This document shows positions 28,809-37,369 of a DNA stretch of 64,000 bases, piece by piece (position 1 is the stretch's first letter; every line of letters begins with the position of its first letter). Where the stretch lies: contig NZ_RQRT01000006.1 of NCBI RefSeq assembly GCF_004335005.1, positions 1 to 64,000 on the forward strand, written 5' to 3'. This stretch comes from Paracoccus nototheniae. Its GTDB lineage: Bacteria > Pseudomonadota > Alphaproteobacteria > Rhodobacterales > Rhodobacteraceae. The position numbers and the translations under genes were made by a program. Below the pieces are notes generated by a model. That model was not told where the DNA came from. It saw only the letters and a list, made by a program, of their open reading frames with translations, and did not search any database.

Positions 28809-30206
28809 TTAAGCGATTTCATAGGGCAACGGGCCGTCCCGATCCTGCGGAATACGCAATGCCCGATCAATAGGCGGCACGGAGCGCTGGTGGCAGGCCC
28901 GGCGCGGGCAGATCCGGCAGGAAATCCCGATCGGTTCGAACGCCTGATGGCGGGTCAGATCCAGCCCGTCGGCATAGACCATGCCGGTCGCGTGGTTCAC
29001 CTCGACCCCCAGCCCGATGGCGAAACGGCGGACCGGCGCGTTGAAGGCGCCCGCATGTTTCGACACGTCGCGCGACAGCAGCAGATAACGCACCCCGTCC
29101 GGCGTTTCGGCCAGCTGGCGCAGAAAGCGGCCCGGCTGTTCAAAGGCCTGATGCACGTTCCACAGCGGGCAGGCACCGCCAAAACGTGCGAATTGCAACC
29201 GGGTCGCGGAATGGCGTTTGGTGATCGTGCCGGCCTGATCGACGCGCACGAAAAAGAACGGCACGCCCTTGGCGCCGGGACGCTGCAGCGTGGACAGCCG
29301 GTGCGCCACCTGTTCCAGCGAGGCGCCGAACAGATGCGCCAGACGTTCCAGATCGTGACGCTCGGCCTTTGCCGCGGCCAGAAAGGCGCGATAGGGCATC
29401 AGCGCGGCACCCGCAAAGTAGTTCGCCATCCCAAGCCGCGCGATCTGTCGGGCGGTGGGGCTGCGAAAGCGGGCCAGATCCAGCGTGGCCTCCAGCAGAT
29501 CGCCCTGATGTTCCAGCGCGACCAGATGCAGCAGCTGGAACAGGCGGGTGGGGGCTTCGGCGGCGGCATTGACCAGCAGGCGGTCGCCGTCGCGGCGAAA
29601 GACTGCCGCTGCGGGCAGCTCGGTCAGCTGGACGCGCAGACCGCGCGCCGCCAGCGCCGCCACGGCCAAGGCCCATGGGTCGCCGCGCGTGCCGCCCGGA
29701 CAGGCGAAGCGTTCGGCGGCAAGATCGACTGCGTCGATATAGTTGTCGCAGTAATGAAAGAAATCGCGCACCTCGTCCCAAGGTGTGCTGAGGCTGTTCT
29801 GACCGGCCGCGCCGATTGCCTGATCCAGCGCCGCCAGCCGTTCCTGCCCGTCGCGATGCGCGCGGTACAGATCCAGAAACGCCCGCGCCAGCACCGGGGC
29901 ATTGCTGGCCGCCAGCCGCAGATCGGCCAGAGGCGGGGCGGCATCGAACAGCGGATCGGCCAGCGCCTCTTGCATGTCGATGACCATGCGTTCGGCGTCG
30001 CCCGCCGCCAGCGTCGTCAGGTCGGTGCCGAATTCCTGCGCCATCCGCAGCAGGGCACCCGCGCTGATCGGCCGGTGGTTGTTTTCCATCTGCGACAGAT
30101 AGGGCAGCGAGACGCCCAGCTTTTCGGCAAAGCGCCGCTGTGTCAGCGCGGCCCGGGCGCGGGTTTCGCGCAACGCGTGACCTGCATAGATCTTTTGCGT
30201 GGCCAT
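28809..30206 (-). CDS. ScfR-type short-chain acyl-CoA transcriptional regulator
   Basis: A 465-residue regulator. The N-terminal XRE helix-turn-helix (residues 8-65) contains RFAEKLGVSLPYLSQMENNH. A central IrrE-like/DUF955-type region follows, and the DUF2083 C-terminal domain contains cysteines in ISCRICPRRACHQ. This architecture is that of ScfR proteins (RamB, PrpR, PccR), which sense short-chain acyl-CoAs such as propionyl-CoA and control their assimilation. I chose the ATG at 30206, with GGGGGGTG upstream; a GTG three codons earlier is possible. mmsA in this window makes propionyl-CoA, so a functional link is plausible. Confidence 0.9.
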   Translation of the reverse strand: MATQKIYAGHALRETRARAALTQRRFAEKLGVSLPYLSQMENNHRPISAGALLRMAQEFGTDLTTLAAGDAERMVIDMQEALADPLFDAAPPLADLRLAASNAPVLARAFLDLYRAHRDGQERLAALDQAIGAAGQNSLSTPWDEVRDFFHYCDNYIDAVDLAAERFACPGGTRGDPWALAVAALAARGLRVQLTELPAAAVFRRDGDRLLVNAAAEAPTRLFQLLHLVALEHQGDLLEATLDLARFRSPTARQIARLGMANYFAGAALMPYRAFLAAAKAERHDLERLAHLFGASLEQVAHRLSTLQRPGAKGVPFFFVRVDQAGTITKRHSATRLQFARFGGACPLWNVHQAFEQPGRFLRQLAETPDGVRYLLLSRDVSKHAGAFNAPVRRFAIGLGVEVNHATGMVYADGLDLTRHQAFEPIGISCRICPRRACHQRSVPPIDRALRIPQDRDGPLPYEIA

Positions 30207-30221
30207 GTCGCGCACCCCCCA

Positions 30222-30250
30222 TTTGCAAACCCGATCTTAGCGGTTGCAAA
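30222..30250. promoter_or_regulatory. Paired TTTGCAAA-type sites upstream of the ScfR-type gene
   Basis: TTTGCAAA at 30222-30229 and GTTGCAAA at 30243-30250, centres 21 bases apart (two helical turns), 16-44 bases upstream of the regulator start. TTTGCAAA is the core I recall for RamB and PccR sites. This fits autoregulation. Confidence 0.6.
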
Positions 30251-30268
30251 GCCTGCGGGGCAAGAGGC

Positions 30269-31459
30269 CTAGCCTTGCCGGACCAGCTGTGCCTCGCGGC
30301 GGAAAACCCATGCGATGGCCAGCAGCGACCCCACTGCCGAGGCGGTCATGATCAGCAACAGCGGCGTCGCCCCGCTGCCCGGCTGCAACAGGTTCCCGGC
30401 CAGCGCCGACAGCGCGGCCCCGCCGCCCACCGCCAGCGCGCCGCCCAGACCCGAGGCGGTACCGGCCAGTTCGGGGCGCACGCTCATCATCCCGGAATTG
30501 GCATTGGGCAGCACCATGCCATTGCCCAGGCCCATCACCGCGATGGCGCCAAAGAAGATCAGCGGGCGCACATGCCCCGCCAGATCGGCGATCAGCGCCA
30601 GCGACAGACCGATGACGCAGGTGATGGTGCCCCACAGGATCATCCGGTTCAGCCCGAAACGCGGCGAAAACCGGGCCGACAGGAAATTGCCGGTGACATA
30701 GCCAAGCGAGGGGGCCGCGAACCAGTATCCCACCTGCGCGGGCGTCAGCCCGAAGACCTGATCGCCGACAAAGGGCGCGCCGCCCAGATAGGCGAAGAAC
30801 GCCCCCGAGGACAGCGTCGCCGCCCCGCAATAGCCCCAGAAGCGGTGCGAGCGCGCCAGGATCGGATAATTCGCCCATTGCCGGCGCAAGGACAGGCCGC
30901 CGTCGCGCACCGTCTCGCCCATGTCATGCCAGGACAGGGCAAGGACGGCGATGCCCAAGGCGCCCATGACCGCGAAATTCGCCTGCCAGCCGAAGGCCTG
31001 ATCCAGAAGCCCGCCAAAGACCGGCGCCATCATCGGCACCACCGCCATGCCCATGGTGACATAACCCAGCATCGAGGCCGCGCGGTCGCCGTCATACAGA
31101 TCGCGCACCACCGCGCGGGGCACCAGCATGCAGACGGTGATGACCGATTGCAGCAGGCGGAAGATCAGGAAGGTCGTGGCCGTGGTGGCCAGCAGCGTGC
31201 CGATGGTCGCCAGCAGAAACCCCACCAGCCCCCAGATCACCACGGGCCGCCGCCCAAAGCGGTCGCTGAGCGGGCCACCCAAGAGCTGCAGGACCGCGCT
31301 GGCGCCGATATAGGCCGAGACGGAAAGCTGCATCACCCCGTATTCCACCCCGAAATCCCGCGCCATGCCCGGCAGCGAGGGCAGAAACACATTCATCGAC
31401 AGGGCCGAGACGCCCGACAGAGCGACCAGCGTCAGCAGGTGGGGCGGGGTGCGTGGCAT
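30269..31459 (-). CDS. Bcr/CflA-type drug efflux MFS transporter (first copy)
   Basis: A 396-residue inner membrane protein with 12 predicted helices. GGPLSDRFGRRPVVIWGL is the MFS loop 2-3 motif. VPRAVVRDLYDGDRAASMLG and MGMAVVPMMAPVFGGLLDQAFGW in the middle are typical of the Bcr/CflA subfamily. Likely proton-driven export of drugs or metabolites. AGGAGG sits 5 bases before the ATG at 31459. It is upstream of the ScfR-type gene on the same strand. A second member is at 54121-55341. Confidence 0.9.
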   Translation of the reverse strand: MPRTPPHLLTLVALSGVSALSMNVFLPSLPGMARDFGVEYGVMQLSVSAYIGASAVLQLLGGPLSDRFGRRPVVIWGLVGFLLATIGTLLATTATTFLIFRLLQSVITVCMLVPRAVVRDLYDGDRAASMLGYVTMGMAVVPMMAPVFGGLLDQAFGWQANFAVMGALGIAVLALSWHDMGETVRDGGLSLRRQWANYPILARSHRFWGYCGAATLSSGAFFAYLGGAPFVGDQVFGLTPAQVGYWFAAPSLGYVTGNFLSARFSPRFGLNRMILWGTITCVIGLSLALIADLAGHVRPLIFFGAIAVMGLGNGMVLPNANSGMMSVRPELAGTASGLGGALAVGGGAALSALAGNLLQPGSGATPLLLIMTASAVGSLLAIAWVFRREAQLVRQG

Positions 31460-31560
31460 GAAACCTCCTGATCGCGGGAGGATTGCATCATGTGCAGAAT
31501 GGCCCGCCTTCGCGGTCATAGCGCGCGGCTTGGCCCTGCACCAGAGCGGGCGGTGGATTT

Positions 31561-31679
31561 GCATCCCGCGACGGACGGGGGGCCGGCCCCCCGCACCCCC
31601 CTTGGTGGTCGGATCGAAGGAGCGTTCGTCGGGGGCGGTGCGGGAGCCTCTGGCGGGGATATTTGGGCCAAGATGAAAG
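31561..31679 (+). repeat. Dispersed intergenic repeat, copy B (diverged)
   Basis: It begins GCATCCCGCG, contains a hairpin CGGGGGGCCGGCCCCCCG near 31576-31593, and ends GGCGGGGATATTTGGGCCAAG with GATGAAAGA. Ends and layout match copies A, C and D but the middle differs. It fills most of the 234-base gap between the MFS and DUF486 genes; I see nothing else in that gap. Confidence 0.55.
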
Positions 31680-31693
31680 ACCGGGCGGCGTGG

Positions 31694-32050
31694 TCAGCCG
31701 AAATCGTGGAAGATGAACCAGGCGCCAAGGCAGATCAGCGAAAAGCCGACGCCGTGCTGCCAGCCGATCTTCTCGCCCAGATAGGCCCAGGAGAAGATGG
31801 CAAAGACCGAGAGGCTGATGACCTCTTGAATGGTTTTCAGCTGGGCGGCGCTGAAATAGCCATAACCGATGCGGTTGGCGGGAACCTGCATCAGATATTC
31901 GAAGAAGGCGATGCCCCAGCTAATGAAGATGACGGTGACCAGCGGTGCCGTCTTGAATTTGAGATGGCCGTACCAGGCCACCGTCATGAAGATGTTCGAG
32001 GCCAGCAGCAGGCCGACTGTGGCGACCGGGATCGGCAGGTTCAGTCCCAT
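31694..32050 (-). CDS. DMT-superfamily DUF486 membrane protein
   Basis: A 118-residue inner membrane protein with four predicted helices: ATVGLLLASNIFMTVAWYGHL, LVTVIFISWGIAFFEYLMQV, the IQEVISLSVFAIFSWAYL segment and GVGFSLICLGAWFIF. NRIGYGYFSAAQLKTIQEVI is the DUF486 hallmark. The fold resembles small multidrug transporters, but no substrate is known. The gene overlaps the 3' end of dnaB by 10 bases on the same strand, so translation is likely coupled to dnaB. Confidence 0.9.
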   Translation of the reverse strand: MGLNLPIPVATVGLLLASNIFMTVAWYGHLKFKTAPLVTVIFISWGIAFFEYLMQVPANRIGYGYFSAAQLKTIQEVISLSVFAIFSWAYLGEKIGWQHGVGFSLICLGAWFIFHDFG

Positions 32051-33528
32051 TGGGTCTGTCGGTCGCGGGCGAGGTTGCCGAAGCGGGTAAATTGCCCCTC
32101 GAAGGCCAGTTCGACCGTGCCGATGGGGCCGTGGCGCTGTTTGCCCAGGATCACCTCGGCCTTGCCATGGACGTTTTCCATCACCTGCTGCCAGCGGGCC
32201 ATGGCGTCCAGATCGCTGTCCGAGGGCTTTTCGCGTTCCTTGTAATATTCCTCGCGGAAGACGAACATCACGATATCGGCGTCCTGTTCGATCGAGCCGG
32301 ATTCGCGCAGATCGCTGAGCTGTGGGCGCTTGTCCTCGCGGTTTTCGACCTGGCGGGATAGCTGCGACAGGGCGATGACCGGGATGTTCAGTTCCTTGGC
32401 CACGGCTTTCAGCCCTTGGGTGATCTCGCTGACCTCGTTGACGCGGCTGTCCTTGGCGGTGGCGGCCTTCAACAGCTGGAGGTAGTCGACGATCAGCACG
32501 TCAAGCCCATGCGTGCGCTTGAGTTTCCGGGCCCGCGCCGCCAGCTGGTTGATCGGCAGCGCCGGGGTATCGTCGATGAACAGCGGGCAGTTCTGCAAGG
32601 CATGCGCGGCCTCGACAAAGCGGCGGAATTCGCCCTCGTCCATATTGCCGGACCGGATGCGTTCGCTTGGCACCTCGGCGGCCTCGGACAGGATCCGGGC
32701 GGCCAGCTGTTCGGCTGACATTTCCAGACTGAAGAAGCCGACGACGCCGCCCTCCACGGATCCTTGCGTGCCATCGGGTTTTTCGCCCAGCTTGTGGGTG
32801 CGGGCGATGTTGAAGGCGATGTTGGTGGCCAGTGCGGTCTTGCCCATGGACGGGCGCCCGGCCAGAATGATCAGGTCGGAATTGTTCAACCCGCCCATCT
32901 TGCCGTCCAGATCGATCAGCCCGGTGGAAATCCCCGACAGCTTGCCGTCGCGCTGATAGGCGGCATTGGCGACCTGCACGGCGCCGGTCACGGCTTTCAG
33001 AAAGGACTGGAACCCGCGTTCGGCCACCCCGGCCTCGCCCAGCTTGTAGAGCGTCTGTTCGGCGGCCTTAATCTGTTCCTCGGCATCGTCGCCGACCTCG
33101 ACCGAGGAGGCGCGGGCCGAGATGTCCTGACCCAGCAGCATCAACTCGCGGCGCAGGGCGAATTCGCGGATCATCTGGGCATAGTCGCGCGCCGCATAGG
33201 CGCTGATCGCCGAGGCCGCCATGCGCGCCAGATAGGCGGGGCCGCCCAGCTCCTTCAGCCCGTCGTCATTGTCCAGAAACGCCTTGATCGTGACCGGGCT
33301 GGCCAGCGCGTTGCGGCGGATGCGTTCGGCGCAGATGTCGAAGATGCGGGCATGGACGGGATGATAGAAATGGTCCGACTTGATGATCTGGCTGACCCGG
33401 TCGAAGACGTCGTTGTTCGTCAAAAGCGCGCCCAGCAATTGCTGTTCCGCCTCGAGCGAGAAGGGGATCGCCTGTTTGTCGTCCTCGCCTTCGGTCTGGC
33501 CGGGGATGATCACGCGCAATCCGCTCAT
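32041..33528 (-). CDS. dnaB: Replicative DNA helicase
   Basis: A 495-residue hexameric helicase of the replication fork. The N-terminal DnaB domain (about 20-130, IPFSLEAEQQLLGALL) is followed by the RecA-like domain with Walker A GRPSMGKTALATN, Walker B-type VLIVDYLQLL and the arginine-finger region KELNIPVIALSQLSRQVE. Length is normal and there is no intein. It is transcribed toward the DUF486 gene and lies 118 bases downstream of pyrE. Confidence 0.95.
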   Translation of the reverse strand: MSGLRVIIPGQTEGEDDKQAIPFSLEAEQQLLGALLTNNDVFDRVSQIIKSDHFYHPVHARIFDICAERIRRNALASPVTIKAFLDNDDGLKELGGPAYLARMAASAISAYAARDYAQMIREFALRRELMLLGQDISARASSVEVGDDAEEQIKAAEQTLYKLGEAGVAERGFQSFLKAVTGAVQVANAAYQRDGKLSGISTGLIDLDGKMGGLNNSDLIILAGRPSMGKTALATNIAFNIARTHKLGEKPDGTQGSVEGGVVGFFSLEMSAEQLAARILSEAAEVPSERIRSGNMDEGEFRRFVEAAHALQNCPLFIDDTPALPINQLAARARKLKRTHGLDVLIVDYLQLLKAATAKDSRVNEVSEITQGLKAVAKELNIPVIALSQLSRQVENREDKRPQLSDLRESGSIEQDADIVMFVFREEYYKEREKPSDSDLDAMARWQQVMENVHGKAEVILGKQRHGPIGTVELAFEGQFTRFGNLARDRQTQWD

Positions 33529-33646
33529 GTCGATGCCTGCTTTCTTGTTGTTCGGGCCAGTCTAGCGCAAAGGGCAGGGCGGGGGTATCGCCCCGCCCCG
33601 CATTTTCGGTTGATGGATCTGTGGACAGGCTGTGGATAAGCCGGTT

Positions 33647-34318
33647 TCAGCCGTTTGCCGCCTGCCATGCCCGCGGATCGGTCAGAAACGCCTCGACCTC
33701 GGTCAGGGTGGCGGCGTCGAACGCGCCTTGCGCGCGCGCCTCGGCCAGGACGTCCCACCAGGTGCACAGGTGATGCAGGGCGACGCCGTGATCGGCCAGC
33801 CGCTGCGTGGTTTCCGGAAAGATGCCGTAATAGAAGATCACCGCCGTATGGGCGCAACTGGCCCCCGTCTCGCGGATCGCATCGACGAAGGACAGCTTGC
33901 TGCCACCATCGGTGGTCAGATCCTCGACCAGCAGCACGCGCTGACCCTCGGTCATCACGCCCTCGATCCGGGCATTGCGGCCATAGCCCTTGGGCTTCTT
34001 GCGCACATAGGTCATCGGCAGGCCAAGCCGTTCGGCCATCAGCGCACCAAAGGGGATGCCTGCGGTTTCACCGCCCGCCACGTTGTCGAAGGCCTCGAAG
34101 CCCGCATCGCGCATGACGGTGGCCGCCATGAAATCCATCAGCGTGGCGCGCACGCGCGGAAAGCTGATGATGCGGCGGCAATCGACATAGGTCGGTCCCT
34201 TGAGCCCCGAGGCATAGGTAAAGGGCATGTCGGCGTTGAAATCGACGGCCCTGATCTCAAGCAGCATCCGCGCGGTCAGGCGGGCGATCTCTTCGCGGGG
34301 GGGGAAGGTCAGGCTCAT
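33647..34318 (-). CDS. pyrE: Orotate phosphoribosyltransferase
   Basis: A 223-residue enzyme that adds PRPP to orotate in pyrimidine synthesis. The PRPP-binding motif is [17 protein letters not shown], and [17 protein letters not shown] is the flexible catalytic loop. The ATG at 34318 overlaps the stop of pyrC (ATGA), so the two genes form a coupled operon; upstream in-frame starts lie inside pyrC. Confidence 0.94.
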   Translation of the reverse strand: MSLTFPPREEIARLTARMLLEIRAVDFNADMPFTYASGLKGPTYVDCRRIISFPRVRATLMDFMAATVMRDAGFEAFDNVAGGETAGIPFGALMAERLGLPMTYVRKKPKGYGRNARIEGVMTEGQRVLLVEDLTTDGGSKLSFVDAIRETGASCAHTAVIFYYGIFPETTQRLADHGVALHHLCTWWDVLAEARAQGAFDAATLTEVEAFLTDPRAWQAANG

Positions 34319-35358
34319 GCGTCCTCCAGATGCCAATAGAGGGGGAAACCGGGGTCGAAGACGGTGACCGTCTCATCGCCTGCGGTGATATGGGTGGGAT
34401 AGGCTGCGGGCGTGTCGCGGCGGGTCAGCGTGATCCGGCCCTCGTTCGGGGGCAGGCGATAGAAGGCCGCGCCGTTAAGGCTGGTAAAGGCCTCCAGCCG
34501 GTCCAGCGCGCCATCGTCCTGAAACACTTGCGCCAGAATCGACAGGGTGTTGGGCGCGGTAAAGCAGCCCGCGCAGCCGCAGGGCTGCAGTTTCGCGGCA
34601 TCCGTATGGGGGGCGCTGTCGGTGCCCAGGAAGAACCCCGCATCGCCGCTGGTCGCGGCCTCGCGCAGCGCCAGCCGGTGGGATTCGCGCTTGGCGACCG
34701 GCAGGCAATAGTAGTGGGGCCGGATGCCGCCCGCCAGAATGGCGTTGCGGTTGATCACCAGATGATGCGTGGTGATGGTCGCTGCCAGATCATCCCCGCC
34801 CGCCCGGGCATAGGCCACGCCCTGCGATGTGGTGATATGTTCCATCACCACCCGCAGGCCCGGCACCTTGCGGCGCAGCGGGTCCAGCACGGTATCGATG
34901 AACACGGCCTCTCGGTCGAAGATGTCGACGGCGGGGTCGGTCACCTCGCCATGCACACACAGCGTCACACCGGCCTCGGCCATCGCCTCCAGCACCGGGC
35001 GGACGCGGTCAAAGTCCGTCACGCCCGAAGCGCTGTTGGTGGTGGCGCCTGCCGGGTACAGCTTGACCGCCCGGATGATGCCGTCCCAAAAGGCCGCGAT
35101 CACGTCGGCCGCATCGGTCGTGTCGGTCAGGTACAGCACCATCTGCGGGTCCAGGGCGGCGCCAGCAGGCAGGGCGGCCCGGATGCGGTCGCGATAGGCC
35201 GCGGCCTGCGCACCGGTGACCACCGGGGGCACCAGATTGGGCATGATGATCGCGCGGCCAAAGCCTGCGGAATGCGGCGCGACAGCGTTCAGCATCGCGC
35301 CGTCGCGCAGATGCAGGTGCCAGTCGTCCGGTCGGCGGAGGGTCAGCGTCTGTGTCAT
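34315..35358 (-). CDS. pyrC: Dihydroorotase (class II)
   Basis: A 347-residue zinc amidohydrolase that cyclises carbamoyl-aspartate to dihydroorotate. [10 protein letters not shown] carries the first metal ligands, [13 protein letters not shown] the carboxylated Lys, then [17 protein letters not shown] and GTDSAPH with the catalytic Asp. The length matches E. coli PyrC. The ATG at 35358 has GAGG about 9 bases upstream. It is divergent from a small helical protein gene. Confidence 0.94.
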   Translation of the reverse strand: MTQTLTLRRPDDWHLHLRDGAMLNAVAPHSAGFGRAIIMPNLVPPVVTGAQAAAYRDRIRAALPAGAALDPQMVLYLTDTTDAADVIAAFWDGIIRAVKLYPAGATTNSASGVTDFDRVRPVLEAMAEAGVTLCVHGEVTDPAVDIFDREAVFIDTVLDPLRRKVPGLRVVMEHITTSQGVAYARAGGDDLAATITTHHLVINRNAILAGGIRPHYYCLPVAKRESHRLALREAATSGDAGFFLGTDSAPHTDAAKLQPCGCAGCFTAPNTLSILAQVFQDDGALDRLEAFTSLNGAAFYRLPPNEGRITLTRRDTPAAYPTHITAGDETVTVFDPGFPLYWHLEDA

Positions 35359-35516
35359 GAGGGTGCCTCTATACATGGCAGGGGATGATTGCCAAGTTGT
35401 CTTGGTCATAATTCAGGAACCATGACGGAAAGTGGTGGTTGTCCCAAGGCAGCCCGGACCCCATTCTGGGCCATGACGCACGAAGACCGTGCTGTTGCCA
35501 GAAAGCAGGCTTTCCC

Positions 35517-35828
35517 ATGACTCCGATGAACCCGATGATTCCGCCTGCCGCGCAGATCCGACTGGTCAGCCAGTTCGCCCGCATCGCGATCGAGGCGCAG
35601 ATGGTGATCGGTCTGCGCATGGCGGGAATGATGGGCCTGATGACCCAGGCCCCTGGCGAGCCCTTCCTGATGATAGCCGAAAAGCAGGCCGCCGCGTCCG
35701 AGGCGCTTTATGCCATGGCCAGCGCCGGGATGCGCGGCCACAGCACCGAACGGATGCTGTCGGCGGGCATGCGCCCCTATGGTCGTCGCACCCGTGCCAA
35801 TTCCCGCAGGCTGACCGTGGTGAAATAA
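35517..35828 (+). CDS. Small Met/Ala-rich helical protein (of the type often labelled antifreeze protein)
   Basis: A 103-residue soluble protein, almost entirely helical and unusually rich in Met (MVIGLRMAGMMGLMTQ), with a basic C-terminus (RPYGRRTRANSRRL). Similar Rhodobacteraceae proteins are often labelled antifreeze protein in databases without support. The amphipathic helices and EKQAAASEALYAMAS stretch recall small phasins, which is my inference. I chose the ATG at 35517 at the start of the Met-rich protein. Function unknown. Confidence 0.7.
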   Translation: MTPMNPMIPPAAQIRLVSQFARIAIEAQMVIGLRMAGMMGLMTQAPGEPFLMIAEKQAAASEALYAMASAGMRGHSTERMLSAGMRPYGRRTRANSRRLTVVK

Positions 35829-35853
35829 CCCGTCACCGCGATGATCGAACATG

Positions 35854-35884
35854 CAAAAGGGCCCCCGGATGCGGGGGCCCTTTA
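35854..35884. terminator. Bidirectional terminator between the Met-rich protein gene and gap
   Basis: AAAGGGCCCCC (35855-35865) and GGGGGCCCTTT (35872-35882), an 11-bp perfect stem with a 6-base loop, A-run on the left and T-run on the right. It serves both convergent genes: 26 bases after the upstream stop and 22 bases after the gap stop. Confidence 0.85.
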
Positions 35885-35905
35885 TCGTCGTCCGTTTGGG
35901 CGAAA

Positions 35906-36907
35906 TCAGATCAGCTTGCCCATGGCGACAGCCGTGTCCGACATGCGGTTCGAGAACCCCCATTCATTGTCGTACCAGGTCAGGATGCGGACCATCCGGC
36001 CCTCCATGACCTTGGTCTGGTCCATGTGGAAGATCGAGGAATGCGGATCGTGGTTGAAATCCGACGAGACCAGCGATTCCTCGGTATAGCCCAGCACGCC
36101 TTTCAGCGGACCGTCGGCGGCGGCCTTGATGGCCGCGTTGATCTCGGCGACCGAGGTGTCGCGGCTGGCTTCGAACACCAGATCGACGACCGACACGTTG
36201 GGGGTCGGCACGCGGATGGCGACGCCGTCCAGCTTGCCCTTGAGTTCCGGCAGCACCAGACCCACGGCCTTGGCCGCCCCGGTCGAGGTCGGGATCATCG
36301 ACAGCGCTGCGGCGCGGGCGCGGTACAGATCCTTGTGCATCGTGTCCAGCGTCGGCTGATCGCCGGTATAGCTGTGGATCGTGGTCATGAAGCCGCGATC
36401 GATGCCGATCGTATCGTTCAGAACCTTGGCCACCGGCGACAGGCAGTTCGTCGTGCAGCTGGCATTGGACACGACCAGATCGTCCTTGGTCAGCGTGTCA
36501 TGGTTGACGCCGAACACGATGGTCTTGTCGGCATCCTCGCCCGGCGCCGAGATCAGCACACGCTTGGCCCCGGTGGACAGATGCGCCTGCACCTTGTCCT
36601 TGGAGGTGAACAGGCCCGTGCATTCCATGATCACATCGACATGGCCCCAGGGCAGTTCGGCGGGATTGCGGATGGCGGTCACCGCGATCGGACCGCGACC
36701 CACGTCGATGGACGATCCGTCCACCGTGACCTTCGCCGGAAAGCGGCCATGCACGCTGTCATAGCGCAGCAGATGGGCGTTGGTCTCGACCGGGCCCAGA
36801 TCGTTGATGGCAACGACCTCGATATCGGTGCGGCCCGATTCGATGATTGCGCGCAGGACGTTGCGACCGATCCGGCCGAAGCCGTTGATGGCGACCTTGA
36901 CTGCCAT
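35906..36907 (-). CDS. gap: Glyceraldehyde-3-phosphate dehydrogenase (type I)
   Basis: A 333-residue NAD-dependent glycolytic enzyme. [13 protein letters not shown] is the Rossmann motif, [12 protein letters not shown] contains the catalytic Cys, and [26 protein letters not shown] and [11 protein letters not shown] are family signatures. AGAGGGAT precedes the ATG at 36907. Upstream on the same strand is a tiny conserved membrane protein gene. Confidence 0.96.
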   Translation of the reverse strand: MAVKVAINGFGRIGRNVLRAIIESGRTDIEVVAINDLGPVETNAHLLRYDSVHGRFPAKVTVDGSSIDVGRGPIAVTAIRNPAELPWGHVDVIMECTGLFTSKDKVQAHLSTGAKRVLISAPGEDADKTIVFGVNHDTLTKDDLVVSNASCTTNCLSPVAKVLNDTIGIDRGFMTTIHSYTGDQPTLDTMHKDLYRARAAALSMIPTSTGAAKAVGLVLPELKGKLDGVAIRVPTPNVSVVDLVFEASRDTSVAEINAAIKAAADGPLKGVLGYTEESLVSSDFNHDPHSSIFHMDQTKVMEGRMVRILTWYDNEWGFSNRMSDTAVAMGKLI

Positions 36908-37056
36908 GGGTATCCCTCTTGAACAGGTAATGGTTGGGGGTTGTCTAGCGTGGCGACAGGCCTGATGCAAACGCGGAAAGGCTGTCCAGCGCTAACGGGG
37001 CAGAGGCCCGTCCCGGTCGCAAAGGGCACCCCCGGGAACGGCCAGCCCCGGAACGC

Positions 37057-37200
37057 CTACCGCCAGAAGCTGACATATTCGATAAAGGCGGCCATCGTCT
37101 TGGCGGCCTGCAGGGGCAGTCCCCCGCCCAGCCAGATCTGGTCGATGGCGAACACCGCAAAAATCAGCAGCAGCAGGGCAATGGCGATCTGGTTGGTCAT
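37057..37200 (-). CDS. 47-residue single-pass membrane protein next to gap
   Basis: Starts at the ATG at 37200 with a strong GGAGGC site. The protein is MTNQIAIALLLLIFAVFAID at the N-terminus (one membrane helix) followed by an amphipathic part ending in AAFIEYVSFWR. Short proteins with this layout and an -EW/EY..FWR end lie near gap in other Rhodobacteraceae, as I recall. It is too short for most gene finders. Function unknown. Confidence 0.75.
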   Translation of the reverse strand: MTNQIAIALLLLIFAVFAIDQIWLGGGLPLQAAKTMAAFIEYVSFWR

Positions 37201-37369
37201 CGGCGCCTCCGGTCGGTGCTGTATCGCGCGGTGCGGCGGCGGGGGCAAGCCCGTCCGCCCCTGCCGCCGGCCCCGGACCGACCAACCGGCCCGCCCCGCA
37301 GCTTGCCGCACAGGCGCGGCGCTCTGGTCAGCGAACCCTGTCGCCCGGGGCCTCTGAACGGACAGGAGG

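Noticed and set aside
37057-37311. 84-residue version of the small membrane protein
   Set aside because: The extra N-terminal part is Arg/Pro-rich without conservation features; GGAGGC and the membrane helix support the ATG at 37200.
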